Of a stretch of 64,000 nt of DNA, positions 8,311 to 16,776 are shown piece by piece. The notes beneath the pieces were generated by a model. The model was not told the origin of the DNA, did not search any database, and worked only from the letters and a program-made list of their open reading frames with translations. Origin of the DNA: Streptomyces aureocirculatus (GTDB lineage: Bacteria; Actinomycetota; Actinomycetes; Streptomycetales; Streptomycetaceae); the NCBI RefSeq assembly GCF_000720475.1, contig NZ_JOAP01000005.1:441199-505198 (forward strand), written 5' to 3'. Made by a program: the position numbers and the translations under genes. Numbering within the stretch: the first letter of the stretch is position 1; every line of letters starts with the position of its first letter.

Positions 8311-8760
8311 GGTCTTCTCCCACCCGCCCACCCTTCCATCGCGCTGGCGCGCTCGTCCTCAATCGCCGGACAGGCTTGGATTTTCGCCGGTGCGGCAACG
8401 TTCTCGGGTGCGGCGAGCGAGTCTCCAGGTTCTGGCGAGTGAGTCTCCAGGTTCTTGGGTGCGGCGAGGGTCTTCAGGTTCTCTGGTGCGGCGAGGGTCT
8501 CCAGGTTCTCGGGTGCGGCGAGGGTCTTCACGTTCTCCGTGTGGCGAGGATCTTCTAGCCTGTCCGGCGTTTGAGGACGAGCGCGGAGCGCGACTTCAGC
8601 CCGTCCGGCGCTTGAGGACGAGCGCGCCAGCGCGACTTCAGCCCGTCCGGCGCTTGAGGACGAGGCGCGGAGCGCCGATAAAGCGGGGGTCCAGGGGGCG
8701 CAGCGCCCCTGGTTCGGGAAGGGGCGGGCCTGGGGCGCCCCGCGAGGGCCGAGCCGCCAC
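8311..8760. repeat. 450-bp gap filled by tandem and dispersed repeats
   Basis: No gene is seen here. From about 8401 to 8552 a 27-bp unit (GGTGCGGCGAGGGTCTCCAG-like) recurs in diverging copies, spaced exactly 27 bp at 8458, 8485 and 8512. Around it lie four copies of the dispersed GTCCGGCG(T/C/A)TTGAGGACGAG element: an inverted copy at 8341-8377 and direct copies at 8556-8598, 8599-8640 and 8641-8680. The inverted and direct copies could pair as one large stem around the 27-bp array. The gap lies between two convergent genes. Confidence 0.8.
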
Positions 8761-10335
8761 TCACCCCTCGGCAACCGCCGCCGGCGTCAGGGCCGGATCC
8801 GCCGAGGCGGCACGGCCGGGAAGCAGTTCGAGGACGGCACGCCGATGGGCGTCACTGGTGGCGTCGTCGTACGGATCGGGAGTAGCGGGAACCTGGAGGC
8901 GGTGCACTGGACCGGTACCGAGACGGGCGTAGCCACGCCCCGCGGGCATGTCCACCGCGGGGGTGGTGTGGGGAGGCGCCCCCAGCACGGCCTGGACCTG
9001 GCCGAGCGTGGCGGGCCCGAGCACCACGCGCGCGCGGGTGTGCCGGTGCACGGCGTCGCTGAGCGCGTCCATGCAGTCGAGCTGATCGGCCACGACGACG
9101 GTGACACCCGCCGCACGCCCGTGCCGCAGCGGCACCTGAAGCAGCGCCTGCGGGTCCTGCCGGCCGTCGGCCGCGGCCAGGTGGCCCAGGGCGCTGGGCC
9201 GGTCGAGGACGATCCACAGCGGCCGCCTGATGTCCTCGGGCGGCGGATGACCGGCCTGCCGGGCACGGTTCACCGCGATGAGCCGCCGCTCGGTCTCGTG
9301 CGCCGCCCACTCAAGCCCGGCGAGCGCCCCGGCGAGACCGCACTCGACGGCGAGCACGCCGTCACGCCCGGCCAGACACGCGTAGTCGGCGGTGCCGCTG
9401 CCCTCGATGACGACGACGTCGCCGTACTGGAGGGCCTGCAGGGTGATGGAGCGCAGCAGGCTCGTGGTGCCGCTGCCGGGCTGCCCGAGGACCAGCAGGT
9501 GCGGCTCGGTGGAACGGCTGCCGGTGCGCCACACGACGGGCGGCACGTCGCGCTGGGTGTCGCCGTCGGTCACGGGCAGGGTGCGCTGCACACCGCTCGG
9601 GTCGGTGAAGCCGAGCACGGTCTCACCGGGCGCGGTGACGAAGCGCTGCGCGGCGATGTCGGTGGGCAGCGGCGGCAGCACCGTCACGGTGAGGGTGTTG
9701 CCCTCCTCGTCCCAGGCGAAGTGGTACTCGCGGCCCCGCCCCGACTTGGCGTGCAGGACCTGCTCGATCCGCGCCCGCGCGTCGGCCTCGCCGTCGGTGA
9801 AGTACGCGGGATAGCGCACCTCCAGGCGTGAGACACGGCCGTCGTCGTCGAACTCGTACGCCGTGAAGGCCTTGTCCCACTCGCCGCCGTGGGCGAACAG
9901 CGGACTCGGGTCCTCGGGGACGGAGAAGTACGGCACGAGCGCCTCGTACAGCGACTGCAGCCGCTGGGTCTGCGCGTCGTCCGGGCCACAGGGGGCAGGC
10001 TCGGCGCGTTCGCGGCCCGTCCAGGCGGCCGCCCCCATCAGGCAGACGGCGGCGAGCAGCGGACCGTACGGCATCAGAACCACCACCAGGAACACGGACG
10101 CCACCAGGAACAGCAGGGGGCCACGCCGGTCCTTGGGGGTCCCGGTCCACTTGCGCCGCCCGGCTCCTGCGAGGCGGCGCAGCCCGCGGGCGATCGTGAT
10201 CAGCGGGTGGAGGACGTCGGTGGCGCCGTCGGCGGCCGACCGGGCCAGCTCGCGACCGCGCGCGAGGTGGTCCCGGCCCCGGGCGATCCGGTCGCTGCCG
10301 TTGCTCAGGATGCGGGGGAGAGGGCGCCGGGCCAC
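8761..10335 (-). CDS. sffA: SpoIIIE/FtsK-like sporulation protein SffA
   Basis: The 524-residue product has two membrane segments at about residues 75-110 (GPLLFLVASVFLVVVLMPYG and the next stretch) and a C-terminal ATPase-like domain. In S. coelicolor the smeA-sffA pair acts in sporulation, and SmeA brings SffA to sporulation septa. The identification rests on the adjacent SmeA-like gene and this architecture. The P-loop reads GQPGSGTTSLL, so the usual lysine of Walker A is threonine. A Walker B-like LWIVLDRP follows. The GTG at 10335 has AGGAG six bases before it. The gene lies 37 bp downstream of smeA. Confidence 0.82.
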   Translation of the reverse strand: MARRPLPRILSNGSDRIARGRDHLARGRELARSAADGATDVLHPLITIARGLRRLAGAGRRKWTGTPKDRRGPLLFLVASVFLVVVLMPYGPLLAAVCLMGAAAWTGRERAEPAPCGPDDAQTQRLQSLYEALVPYFSVPEDPSPLFAHGGEWDKAFTAYEFDDDGRVSRLEVRYPAYFTDGEADARARIEQVLHAKSGRGREYHFAWDEEGNTLTVTVLPPLPTDIAAQRFVTAPGETVLGFTDPSGVQRTLPVTDGDTQRDVPPVVWRTGSRSTEPHLLVLGQPGSGTTSLLRSITLQALQYGDVVVIEGSGTADYACLAGRDGVLAVECGLAGALAGLEWAAHETERRLIAVNRARQAGHPPPEDIRRPLWIVLDRPSALGHLAAADGRQDPQALLQVPLRHGRAAGVTVVVADQLDCMDALSDAVHRHTRARVVLGPATLGQVQAVLGAPPHTTPAVDMPAGRGYARLGTGPVHRLQVPATPDPYDDATSDAHRRAVLELLPGRAASADPALTPAAVAEG

Positions 10336-10372
10336 GTCGGTCTCCTGGGGGGTGGGGTGCGGGGCGAAGCCG

Positions 10373-10567
10373 TCAGAACTTGATGCCGCCGAGCAGGCTG
10401 GCGAGGCTCGCGCTGCCCGCCTTGATGCTCGGTGCGATGGCGGTGCCTGCCAGGAAGAACCCGAAAAGGGCGCAGACCAGGGCGTGGGACGCCTTGAGTC
10501 CGTCCTTGCGGAAGAAGAGGAAGACGATGATGCCGAGCAGGACGACGCCGGAAATGGACAGGACCAT
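10373..10567 (-). CDS. smeA: Small membrane protein SmeA
   Basis: This 64-residue protein has two hydrophobic segments, about residues 4-20 (SISGVVLLGIIVFLFF) and 28-48 (ALVCALFGFFLAGTAIAP), separated by RKDGLKA, and ends in LASLLGGIKF. Size and position next to an FtsK-like gene match SmeA of S. coelicolor, a small sporulation membrane protein that targets SffA to division septa. The ATG at 10567 is preceded by AGGAG at seven bases. It is the first gene of a two-gene operon with sffA. Confidence 0.82.
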   Translation of the reverse strand: MVLSISGVVLLGIIVFLFFRKDGLKASHALVCALFGFFLAGTAIAPSIKAGSASLASLLGGIKF

Positions 10568-10969
10568 GAGAGTTCTCCTGATCGAGGGGGACGGTCACCA
10601 TGAGTTCTTCCAGGCTCACAGCATGTATCCATACGATAAAGGCTGCAATTGGGGTAAATTTCCCTTATTTCACCCGAATGGCATGGCCTACTGGGCCGGC
10701 CGTGCGCGTACGGGGCAGTTTCGAGGCGGGTGTCCGTCCCCCGACGTGATCTTTGCCGTGAGCACGGTCGGCCATGTGCCGCGACGGGCAGTACCCTGTC
10801 GATTCACTCGTACGGCTGCGGGGCCTGAGCAGCCCGCGAGGCTGCGCGGCCGGGGGATGCGTCAGACGCGTCACACGCAACCCGCCGGACGGGTCACACG
10901 TCGGGCACACGTCGAGTGACAGGTCGGGCACACGTCGAGTCACACCGAGCGCGAAAGGCGGTCATCACC
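10568..10969. promoter_or_regulatory. 402-bp divergent region between smeA and the ankyrin gene
   Basis: Positions 10620-10685 form an unusually AT-rich patch (it includes GGTAAATTTCCCTTATTTC) about 55-115 bp before smeA and most likely hold its developmental promoter. I cannot assign -10 and -35 boxes with confidence. The other side carries the direct repeat at 10901-10943 ahead of the ankyrin gene. Confidence 0.5.
10901..10943. repeat. 20-bp direct repeat upstream of the ankyrin gene
   Basis: TCGGGCACACGTCGAGTGAC (10901-10920) recurs at 10924-10943 with one mismatch, a spacing of 23 bp. It ends 26 bp before the ankyrin ATG. It could be an operator or a simple duplication. Confidence 0.7.
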
Positions 10970-11362
10970 ATGAGCGAAGCCCTCGACCCCGAGGTCGTGG
11001 AGCTGGCGGGCAAGATCTTCGATCTGGCGCGCGCGGGCGACGCCGACGCACTCGTCGGCTATGTGGACGCGGGCGTGCCCGTCAACCTCACCAACGACAA
11101 CGGCGACTCGCTCCTGATGCTGGCCGCCTACCACGGTCACGCGGACGCCGTACGGGCCCTGGTGGAGCGGGGCGCGGACGCCGACCGCGCCAACGACAAG
11201 GGGCAGACGCCGCTCGCGGGCGCCGTCTTCAAGGGTTCCGACGACGTGGTCCGCGCGCTGCTCGACGGCGGCGCCGATCCGGCCGCCGGAACGCCGTCGG
11301 CGATCGACACCGCGCGCATGTTCGGCAAGGCGGAGCTGCTCGCCCTGTTCGGGGCCGGCTGA
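10970..11362 (+). CDS. Ankyrin repeat protein
   Basis: The 130-residue product consists mostly of three ankyrin repeats: about residues 10-45, 46-78 (DNGDSLLMLAAYHGHADAVRALVERGAD) and 79-110 (DKGQTPLAGAVFKGSDDVVRALLDGGAD). There is no signal peptide or membrane segment, so it is a cytoplasmic protein that probably binds another protein. The ATG at 10970 follows AAAGGCGG. A GC-rich hairpin at 11503-11527 may end the transcript. Partner and process are unknown. Confidence 0.85.
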   Translation: MSEALDPEVVELAGKIFDLARAGDADALVGYVDAGVPVNLTNDNGDSLLMLAAYHGHADAVRALVERGADADRANDKGQTPLAGAVFKGSDDVVRALLDGGADPAAGTPSAIDTARMFGKAELLALFGAG

Positions 11363-11664
11363 GCGGGGTACGCGACCTGGCGGGACGGGGGCGCCGGAAA
11401 TGTGGTCGCGGCGGGCTGAACCGCTGGGTCATCATGACGACGTGATTCACGGACGCGACGTCGGGGCAGTTCTTGCCGCAGCGCGCGGACCGTGAGCGGC
11501 CCGGCCCCGGACTCCCCGTCCGGGGCCCTCCCGGGTCACCGACGAGAGGCAGAGGAAGATGGTCTACAGCAAGCAAGAGACGGCGGGCGGCCCGACGTGT
11601 TGGCGCACGGCCAGGTAGTGCGGATTCCCCGGTTGCGTCGACGCTTGATGTGAGGCTGTTTCCC
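11363..11664. other. 302-bp gap between ankyrin and HEAT-repeat genes
   Basis: The gap holds the hairpin at 11503-11527 and otherwise nothing I can assign. The HEAT-repeat frame is open upstream to 11473, but those codons do not look coding and would include the hairpin. Confidence 0.5.
11503..11527 (+). terminator. Putative terminator hairpin
   Basis: GGCCCCGGAC (11503-11512) pairs perfectly with GTCCGGGGCC (11518-11527) across a five-base loop. It lies downstream of the ankyrin gene on the same strand. Confidence 0.6.
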
Positions 11665-13083
11665 ATGTTCGAACCGGTCATAGCGCCCAGCGGTACGCTG
11701 CTCGGCCTGCTGCAGCGAGGCCGCGGCGACGGCACGCTGCACGCGCTCACCGCACCGCGGACGGAGGCGCTCTCCGCCCTCGACCACTGCGTGCTGCACG
11801 ATCCGCGGCACGACTGGCAGGTGGAGAACCGCTCCCTGTACTACGCGCGGCTCTACCTCGACCTGAACGGCGAGCTCGGCGCCATCGAGCGCCATCTCTT
11901 CGACCCCGACGACGCGCACGACCCCGACGACACCCGTACGGGGCTCGCGCTGTCCGTGCTCGGCCACCTCGCCTCGTACGACAGGACGGACGCCCTGCAC
12001 CTGCTGCGCAGGTACGCCGAGCACGGCGCGAACTGGGCCTGGGCGCTCGACGAACTGGCCCTGCGCGACGACGACGCCGGGCTGCGCGCCCTCGCGGCGC
12101 CCGTGCTCGCCAGGTTCCCCACCGACGCGGAGGGCGAGGCCGAGCTGACCGCCGCCGTCCGCGACGCCTTCGAACCCAGGCCCTGGCGCCTGTGGGCGGA
12201 GGATCCGCGCCCCGGGATCGGCGCCCGCGTGCGCGCCGCCGCCGAACGGGGCTCCTTCGACCGCTGGCAGCGGCAGCTCGCCCCCGCGGGGCCACGCCCC
12301 GGCTGGAGCGTCCAGGCCGTGCTCGCCTGGGCACAGGAAGGCCTTGAGCGGGGTGCCGCACTGCATGTGCCGGCCGCCCGCTGCCTCTCCGCCGTCGCCG
12401 GACCCGATGACCGCGCGGAGATACTGGACGCGGCGCGGTACGGCACGGACGGGGCGCGCGGCACGGCCTTGCGCTACCTGTCCGACGTGCACGATCCCGA
12501 CGTGTTGAACCTCATCGAGGAAGCGGCACAGAGCCCCTCACGGGTCGTCGTCGACATCGCGGCCGAGACGTTCGAGCGGATGCGGTCCGTCGCCGCCGTC
12601 GAGCGGGCCCGGCGGTGGGCGGGCCGCCCCGACGCGCTCGGCGCCGCCGCCGGACGCCTGCTCGCCTGCCGCGGCGGTGCCCAGGACAGCAGGCTCGTGC
12701 TCGCCGCGCTACGGGAAGAAGTGCGCGGCGAAGGCCCCGACGCGCCGACCCTGTGGCCGCTCGTCGACGGCACGGGCCGCCTCGGCATCGGCTGCGCGGC
12801 GCCCGTCCTGCGCCACGTCTACCGCGAGACCGCCTCCTCCCATCTCCGGGGCCGCGCCGCCCGGGCGCTGGCCGCGACCGATCCCTCGTTCGCCGCGGGG
12901 TTCGCCGTCGAGTGTCTGTGGGACTGCGAGGAGTCCACCCGCGAAGTCGCCGCCCGGCACGCCGAGACCGGTGACGCCCGCGTCGTGAACCGCCTGAGGC
13001 GGCTCGCCGCGGATCCCGCCGAGGAGGACGACGTGCAGTCGGCGGTACGCGGCCGGATCGGTCCGGACGCGCCTGCTGTGTGA
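11665..13083 (+). CDS. HEAT-repeat domain protein
   Basis: The 472-residue product is rich in paired helices of HEAT/armadillo type, for example DPDVLNLIEEAAQSPSRVV and SSHLRGRAARALAATDPSFA. It has no catalytic motif, signal peptide or membrane segment that I can see. Similar proteins occur in Streptomyces without a known role; the fold suggests a scaffold. The ATG at 11665 begins the part that looks like protein (MFEPVIAPSGTLLGLLQRG). The tandem-repeat gap at 13128-13250 follows it. Confidence 0.75.
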   Translation: MFEPVIAPSGTLLGLLQRGRGDGTLHALTAPRTEALSALDHCVLHDPRHDWQVENRSLYYARLYLDLNGELGAIERHLFDPDDAHDPDDTRTGLALSVLGHLASYDRTDALHLLRRYAEHGANWAWALDELALRDDDAGLRALAAPVLARFPTDAEGEAELTAAVRDAFEPRPWRLWAEDPRPGIGARVRAAAERGSFDRWQRQLAPAGPRPGWSVQAVLAWAQEGLERGAALHVPAARCLSAVAGPDDRAEILDAARYGTDGARGTALRYLSDVHDPDVLNLIEEAAQSPSRVVVDIAAETFERMRSVAAVERARRWAGRPDALGAAAGRLLACRGGAQDSRLVLAALREEVRGEGPDAPTLWPLVDGTGRLGIGCAAPVLRHVYRETASSHLRGRAARALAATDPSFAAGFAVECLWDCEESTREVAARHAETGDARVVNRLRRLAADPAEEDDVQSAVRGRIGPDAPAV

Positions 13084-13127
13084 GTACGTCTCCTGCGGCG
13101 CGGGTCACGGGTGTCCGCGCCGCGGGG

Positions 13128-13250
13128 TCGGCCGCGTCGGTCGTGTCGGCCGAGGGTGGGTCGTGTCGGCCGGAGTCGGCCGGGGGTGGGTCGTGTCGGC
13201 CGGAGTCGGCCGGGGGGCGGCCGTGTCGGCCGGGGTCGGCCGGGGTCGCC
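13128..13250. repeat. 30-bp tandem repeat in the gap before the glycosyltransferases
   Basis: The unit TCGTGTCGGCCGGAGTCGGC plus CGGGGGTGGG recurs with a 30-bp period at 13161 and 13191. Partial or changed copies stand at 13141 and about 13221. It fills most of the 257-bp gap. Confidence 0.85.
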
Positions 13251-13340
13251 GGTCCCGCGGAGCGGAACGCTCATGGGACGTTCCTCGTCCGGAAAGATCC
13301 ACGTTGACGTGGGCACGCCCCGTCGGACGACAACACCCGT

Positions 13341-14465
13341 ATGCGTGTCGTCATCGTCACCGAATCCTTCCCGCCGGACATCAACGGCGTGTCGCACTGC
13401 GCCCTACAGACCGCGCGGCAGCTCCTCGCCCGCGGTCACGAACCCCTCGTCGTCGCCCCCGCCACCGCTGCCGCGGTCGACGCGGACCTCCTCTCCCCGT
13501 GCCCCGTCGTCCGCGTCCCCTCCCTGCCCCTCCCCGGATACCCGCAGGTCAGGGTCGCGCTGCCGAGCCGCCGTCTGGCCTCGGCGCTGAGTGCGCACCG
13601 GGCGGACCTCGTCCATCTCGCCAGCCCGTTCGTCCTCGGCGTGCGCGGGATGGCCGCCGCCGCGCGCAAGGACCTCCCCACCGTCGCCGTCTACCAGACC
13701 GACCTCGGCGGCTACGCGCGCACGTACATGGGCATGGGCGAGGCCGCCGCGTGGCGGCGCATCCGCGCGGTGCACGCCGCCGCGGACCGCACCCTCGCGC
13801 CGTCCACCGCGGCCCTCACCGACCTGGTCGCCCACGGCGTGCCGCGGGTACGGCTGTGGCCGCGCGGCGTGGACACGGGGCGCTTCCGGCCCGAGGCACG
13901 GGACCCGGCACTGCGGCACGCACTCGCCCCTGACGGCGAACTGATCGTCGGCTATGTCGGCAGGCTCGCCCCCGAGAAGCACATCGAGCTCCTGGCCGGG
14001 GTGTGCGGCCTCGACGGCGTACGCGTCGTGGTCGTCGGCGACGGGCCGAGCGCGGGCGCCCTGCGTACGGCCCTGCCGGAGGCGACGCTGCTCGGGCGCC
14101 GCACCGGCGACGAACTGTCCCGCATCTTCGCCTCGCTCGACGTCTTCGTGCACACCGGGCCCCTGGAGACCTTCTGCCAGACCGTGCAGGAAGCCATGGC
14201 CAGCGGCGTGCCCGTGATAGCGCCCGCCGTGGGCGGCCCCCTCGACCTGGTGGTCCCCGGCCGCACCGGCAGCCTCGTCACACCCGGCGACGCCGACGCC
14301 GTACGCGACGCCGTCTGGTCCATGGCCGCCGACCCCCGCCTGCGGGCCGCGTACGGCGCCGCGGGCCGGGCCGCCGTCCAGGCGCGGACGTGGGACGCCG
14401 TGGGGGATCAGTTGATCGGGCACTACGAAGACGTGCTCGCCGAGCGGACGGCGGTGGCGGCGTGA
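13341..14465 (+). CDS. GT4-family glycosyltransferase (mannosyltransferase-like)
   Basis: The 374-residue product is a GT-B fold glycosyltransferase of family 4. MRVVIVTESFPPDINGVS starts the N-terminal domain. GYVGRLAPEKHIELLAG opens the nucleotide-sugar domain, and the donor-binding region reads GPLETFCQTVQEAMASGVPVIAPAVGGP. This resembles GDP-mannose-dependent transferases such as MgtA and PimB, which act on glycolipids at the membrane. The exact acceptor cannot be given. The ATG at 13341 matches the family start, with only a weak ribosome site. Its stop overlaps the GTG of the next glycosyltransferase gene (GTGA), so the two are coupled. Confidence 0.85.
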   Translation: MRVVIVTESFPPDINGVSHCALQTARQLLARGHEPLVVAPATAAAVDADLLSPCPVVRVPSLPLPGYPQVRVALPSRRLASALSAHRADLVHLASPFVLGVRGMAAAARKDLPTVAVYQTDLGGYARTYMGMGEAAAWRRIRAVHAAADRTLAPSTAALTDLVAHGVPRVRLWPRGVDTGRFRPEARDPALRHALAPDGELIVGYVGRLAPEKHIELLAGVCGLDGVRVVVVGDGPSAGALRTALPEATLLGRRTGDELSRIFASLDVFVHTGPLETFCQTVQEAMASGVPVIAPAVGGPLDLVVPGRTGSLVTPGDADAVRDAVWSMAADPRLRAAYGAAGRAAVQARTWDAVGDQLIGHYEDVLAERTAVAA

Positions 14466-16006
14466 GCGGGAGTGTCGGTATGGACGGGACCCTTGGTGCT
14501 GGTGCTGGTGCTGGTGCTGGTTCGGTTTTCGGTGGCGGTCCGGCTCCCGGTGCTGGTGCGGCCGCGGGGCTCGGCACGAATCGGTCGGGCGCGGCGGTAC
14601 GGACCGTGCGGCCCGTACCCGTGCGGCCCGTACCCGTGCGGCCCGTACCCGTGCGGCCCGTGCGGAACACAGGCCTCGTACGGCCCGTGCGGCACACGGG
14701 CCCGCTGCGGATCGTGCGCCTCGCCAACTTCGTCACGCCCTCCTCGGGCGGACTCCGCACCGCGCTGCGGGAACTGGGGCGCGGCTACCTGGCCGCCGGG
14801 CACGAGCCGGTGCTCGTCGTACCCGGTGAGCGGGCCGGGGTGGCCGACACCGAGCAGGGACGCGTCATCACCCTGCCCGGACCCGTGCTCCCCGGTATGG
14901 GCGGCTACCGCGTCCTCGCCGACCGGCGCCGGGTGACCCGGCTCCTGGAACGCCTCGCCCCCGACCGGCTCGAAGTGTCCGACCGCACCACCCTGCGCTG
15001 GACAGGGGAGTGGGCGCGCCGCGCGCGGGTCCCGGCCGTGATGGTCTCCCACGAGGCGGCGGACGCGGTCATGCGCACCTGGGGGCTGCCGCCGCGCCTG
15101 GCCCGCCGTGCCGCCGACGCGCTCAACTCCCGCTCCGCGCACGCCTACGCGCGCGTGGTGTGCACGACGGCATGGGCGGAGCGTGAGTTCGTACGCATCG
15201 GCGCGGGCAATGTCGTACGCGCCCCCCTGGGCGTGGATCTGGCCGACCGCCACCCGGGCCTGTGGGACCTGCGGACACGCGAGCGCTACGCGCGCGTGGA
15301 CGACGTACTGCTCCTCCTGTGTTCACGGCTCTCCGTGGAGAAGCGGCCAGGTACGGCGCTCGACACGCTGGAGACGCTGCGCGGGCGCGGGGTACCCGCG
15401 GTGCTCGTCGTCGCGGGCGACGGGCCGCTGCGGGCCCGGCTCGAACAGCGGGCGCGTGAGCGGCGCCTGCCCGTGACGTTCCTCGGCCATGTCGCCGACC
15501 GCGCCGCGCTCGGCGTGCTCCAGGCCACGGCGGACGTGTGCCTGGCGCCGGGGCCCTGCGAGACCTTCGGACTCGCGGCACTCGAAGCCCTCGCGTGCGG
15601 GACACCGGTGGTGGCCAGCGCGTCGTCCGCGCTGCCGGAGATCGTGGGCGGCGCGGGCGCGGCGGCCGCCGACACTCCTCGTACCTTCGCCCACGCGGTA
15701 CGGGCGGTCCTTGAGCGCCCGGAACCCACCCGACGGGCGAGGGCACGCGCCCGTGCGGAGTGCTTCGGCTGGGACGCGGCCGTGGGGGCGTTCCTGGCCG
15801 CGCACGAGGTGGAGGCCGGGTCCGACGGACCGGTCCCCGCTGCGACCGTCGGGGCGCCGGACGGGAGCGGTCCGCTGTACGGTCATGCCCCGTCCGGTCA
15901 CGCCCCCGACCAGACCCCCGCCCCCACGAACCGCACCACAGTCCCCGGCACCGCCTGTGCCGCGGCCGTGAGGTCCTGTTCGCCGACGACGCCCACCACC
16001 GGGTAG
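14462..16006 (+). CDS. Second GT4-family glycosyltransferase
   Basis: The 514-residue product is another GT-B glycosyltransferase. The catalytic part begins near residue 83 (LRIVRLANFVTPSSGGLRTALRELG). It contains LLLCSRLSVEKRPGTALDTLE and the donor motif APGPCETFGLAALEALACGTPVVA. The first 80 residues are low complexity: glycine-alanine repeats from a GGTGCT hexamer run, then RPVPV repeats from a 15-bp unit at 14609-14653. The last 110 bases overlap the 3-prime end of the convergent pxpC gene. The GTG at 14462 overlaps the preceding stop. With its partner it probably builds a mannolipid or similar glycoconjugate. Confidence 0.8.
   Translation: MSGSVGMDGTLGAGAGAGAGSVFGGGPAPGAGAAAGLGTNRSGAAVRTVRPVPVRPVPVRPVPVRPVRNTGLVRPVRHTGPLRIVRLANFVTPSSGGLRTALRELGRGYLAAGHEPVLVVPGERAGVADTEQGRVITLPGPVLPGMGGYRVLADRRRVTRLLERLAPDRLEVSDRTTLRWTGEWARRARVPAVMVSHEAADAVMRTWGLPPRLARRAADALNSRSAHAYARVVCTTAWAEREFVRIGAGNVVRAPLGVDLADRHPGLWDLRTRERYARVDDVLLLLCSRLSVEKRPGTALDTLETLRGRGVPAVLVVAGDGPLRARLEQRARERRLPVTFLGHVADRAALGVLQATADVCLAPGPCETFGLAALEALACGTPVVASASSALPEIVGGAGAAAADTPRTFAHAVRAVLERPEPTRRARARARAECFGWDAAVGAFLAAHEVEAGSDGPVPAATVGAPDGSGPLYGHAPSGHAPDQTPAPTNRTTVPGTACAAAVRSCSPTTPTTG
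14494..14653 (+). repeat. In-frame 6-bp and 15-bp repeats in glycosyltransferase N-terminus
   Basis: A GGTGCT run starts at about 14494. The 15-bp unit CGGCCCGTACCCGTG occurs at 14609, 14624 and 14639, followed by a partial copy. Both stay in frame. Confidence 0.85.
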
Positions 16007-16776
16007 CCGCCCGTGGTCGGGTGGTCGGCCAGGAAGACCACGGGGTTGCCGTCCGGGGGGACCTGGACGGCGCCGAGGACCATGCCCTCGCTGGGCAGTT
16101 CACCGGTCGTCGCGCGCTCCAGCGGGGGGCCCTCGGTGCGCAGGCCGATGCGGTTGCTGGCGGACGACACGCGGTACGGGCGCGTGAGGAGCGTGCGCAG
16201 TGCCGCGGTGGTGAACCAGTCGGCGCGCGGCCCCGGCGTCGTACGGAGGATCAGCTCACTCGGGGGCCCGGGCTGCGGAACGGTGTCCACGCGCGCGTGG
16301 CCGAGGGGCGCGACGCCCAGCGGAAGGACCGCGCCGTCCGTGAGCGGCGGCGGACCGAGCCCGGAGAGCAGGTCGGTGGCGCGACTGCCGAGGACCGGTT
16401 CGACGGCCACGCCACCGCCGAGGGCGAGGTAACTGCGTACTCCGTAGACGGCGGGTCCCACCTCCAGGAGCGCGCCCGCGGGCACCCGCACGGGCGTGCC
16501 CCAGGCCACCGCACGCCCGTCCACCGTCACCGCACAGGGCGCTCCGCCCACGGCGGCCGTGACCGCGCAACGGGGGCGCAGCGCACAGCCGTTGAGGGTG
16601 GTCTCCAGGACCGCGGCGCCGGACGCATTGCCGACGAGGCGGTTCACCAGGGCGGCGGCCGGCCGGTCGAGGGCGCCCGAGCGGGGCACCCCGAGGTGGG
16701 CGTGTCCTGGCCGCCCTCCGTCCTGCACGGTGGTGAGCGCACCGGCCCGTACGACCGCGAAGGCCCGGTCGGTCAT
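15898..16776 (-). CDS. pxpC: 5-oxoprolinase subunit PxpC (KipA family)
   Basis: The 292-residue product belongs to the biotin-dependent carboxyltransferase-like KipA/PxpC family. Family motifs are TTVQDGGRPGHAHLGVPRSGALDRPA, LETTLNG, YLALGGG and SASNRIGLRTEGPPL. With PxpA and PxpB it forms an ATP-dependent 5-oxoprolinase that opens 5-oxoproline to glutamate. The ATG at 16776 overlaps the pxpB stop (ATGA). Its last 109 bases overlap the convergent glycosyltransferase gene. Confidence 0.92.
   Translation of the reverse strand: MTDRAFAVVRAGALTTVQDGGRPGHAHLGVPRSGALDRPAAALVNRLVGNASGAAVLETTLNGCALRPRCAVTAAVGGAPCAVTVDGRAVAWGTPVRVPAGALLEVGPAVYGVRSYLALGGGVAVEPVLGSRATDLLSGLGPPPLTDGAVLPLGVAPLGHARVDTVPQPGPPSELILRTTPGPRADWFTTAALRTLLTRPYRVSSASNRIGLRTEGPPLERATTGELPSEGMVLGAVQVPPDGNPVVFLADHPTTGGYPVVGVVGEQDLTAAAQAVPGTVVRFVGAGVWSGA

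Noticed and set aside
8401..8552. 27-bp repeats as a possible CRISPR array
   Set aside because: The copies abut one another without spacers of constant length, and there is no cas gene.
8761..10567. smeA-sffA as a remnant of a conjugative element (TraB/Spd type)
   Set aside because: No integrase, excisionase, replication gene or attachment site is near. The pair fits the chromosomal sporulation genes better.
13083..16006. Glycosyltransferase pair as part of a natural product cluster
   Set aside because: No polyketide, peptide synthetase, aminosugar or export gene is linked, so cell-envelope glycolipid synthesis is simpler.
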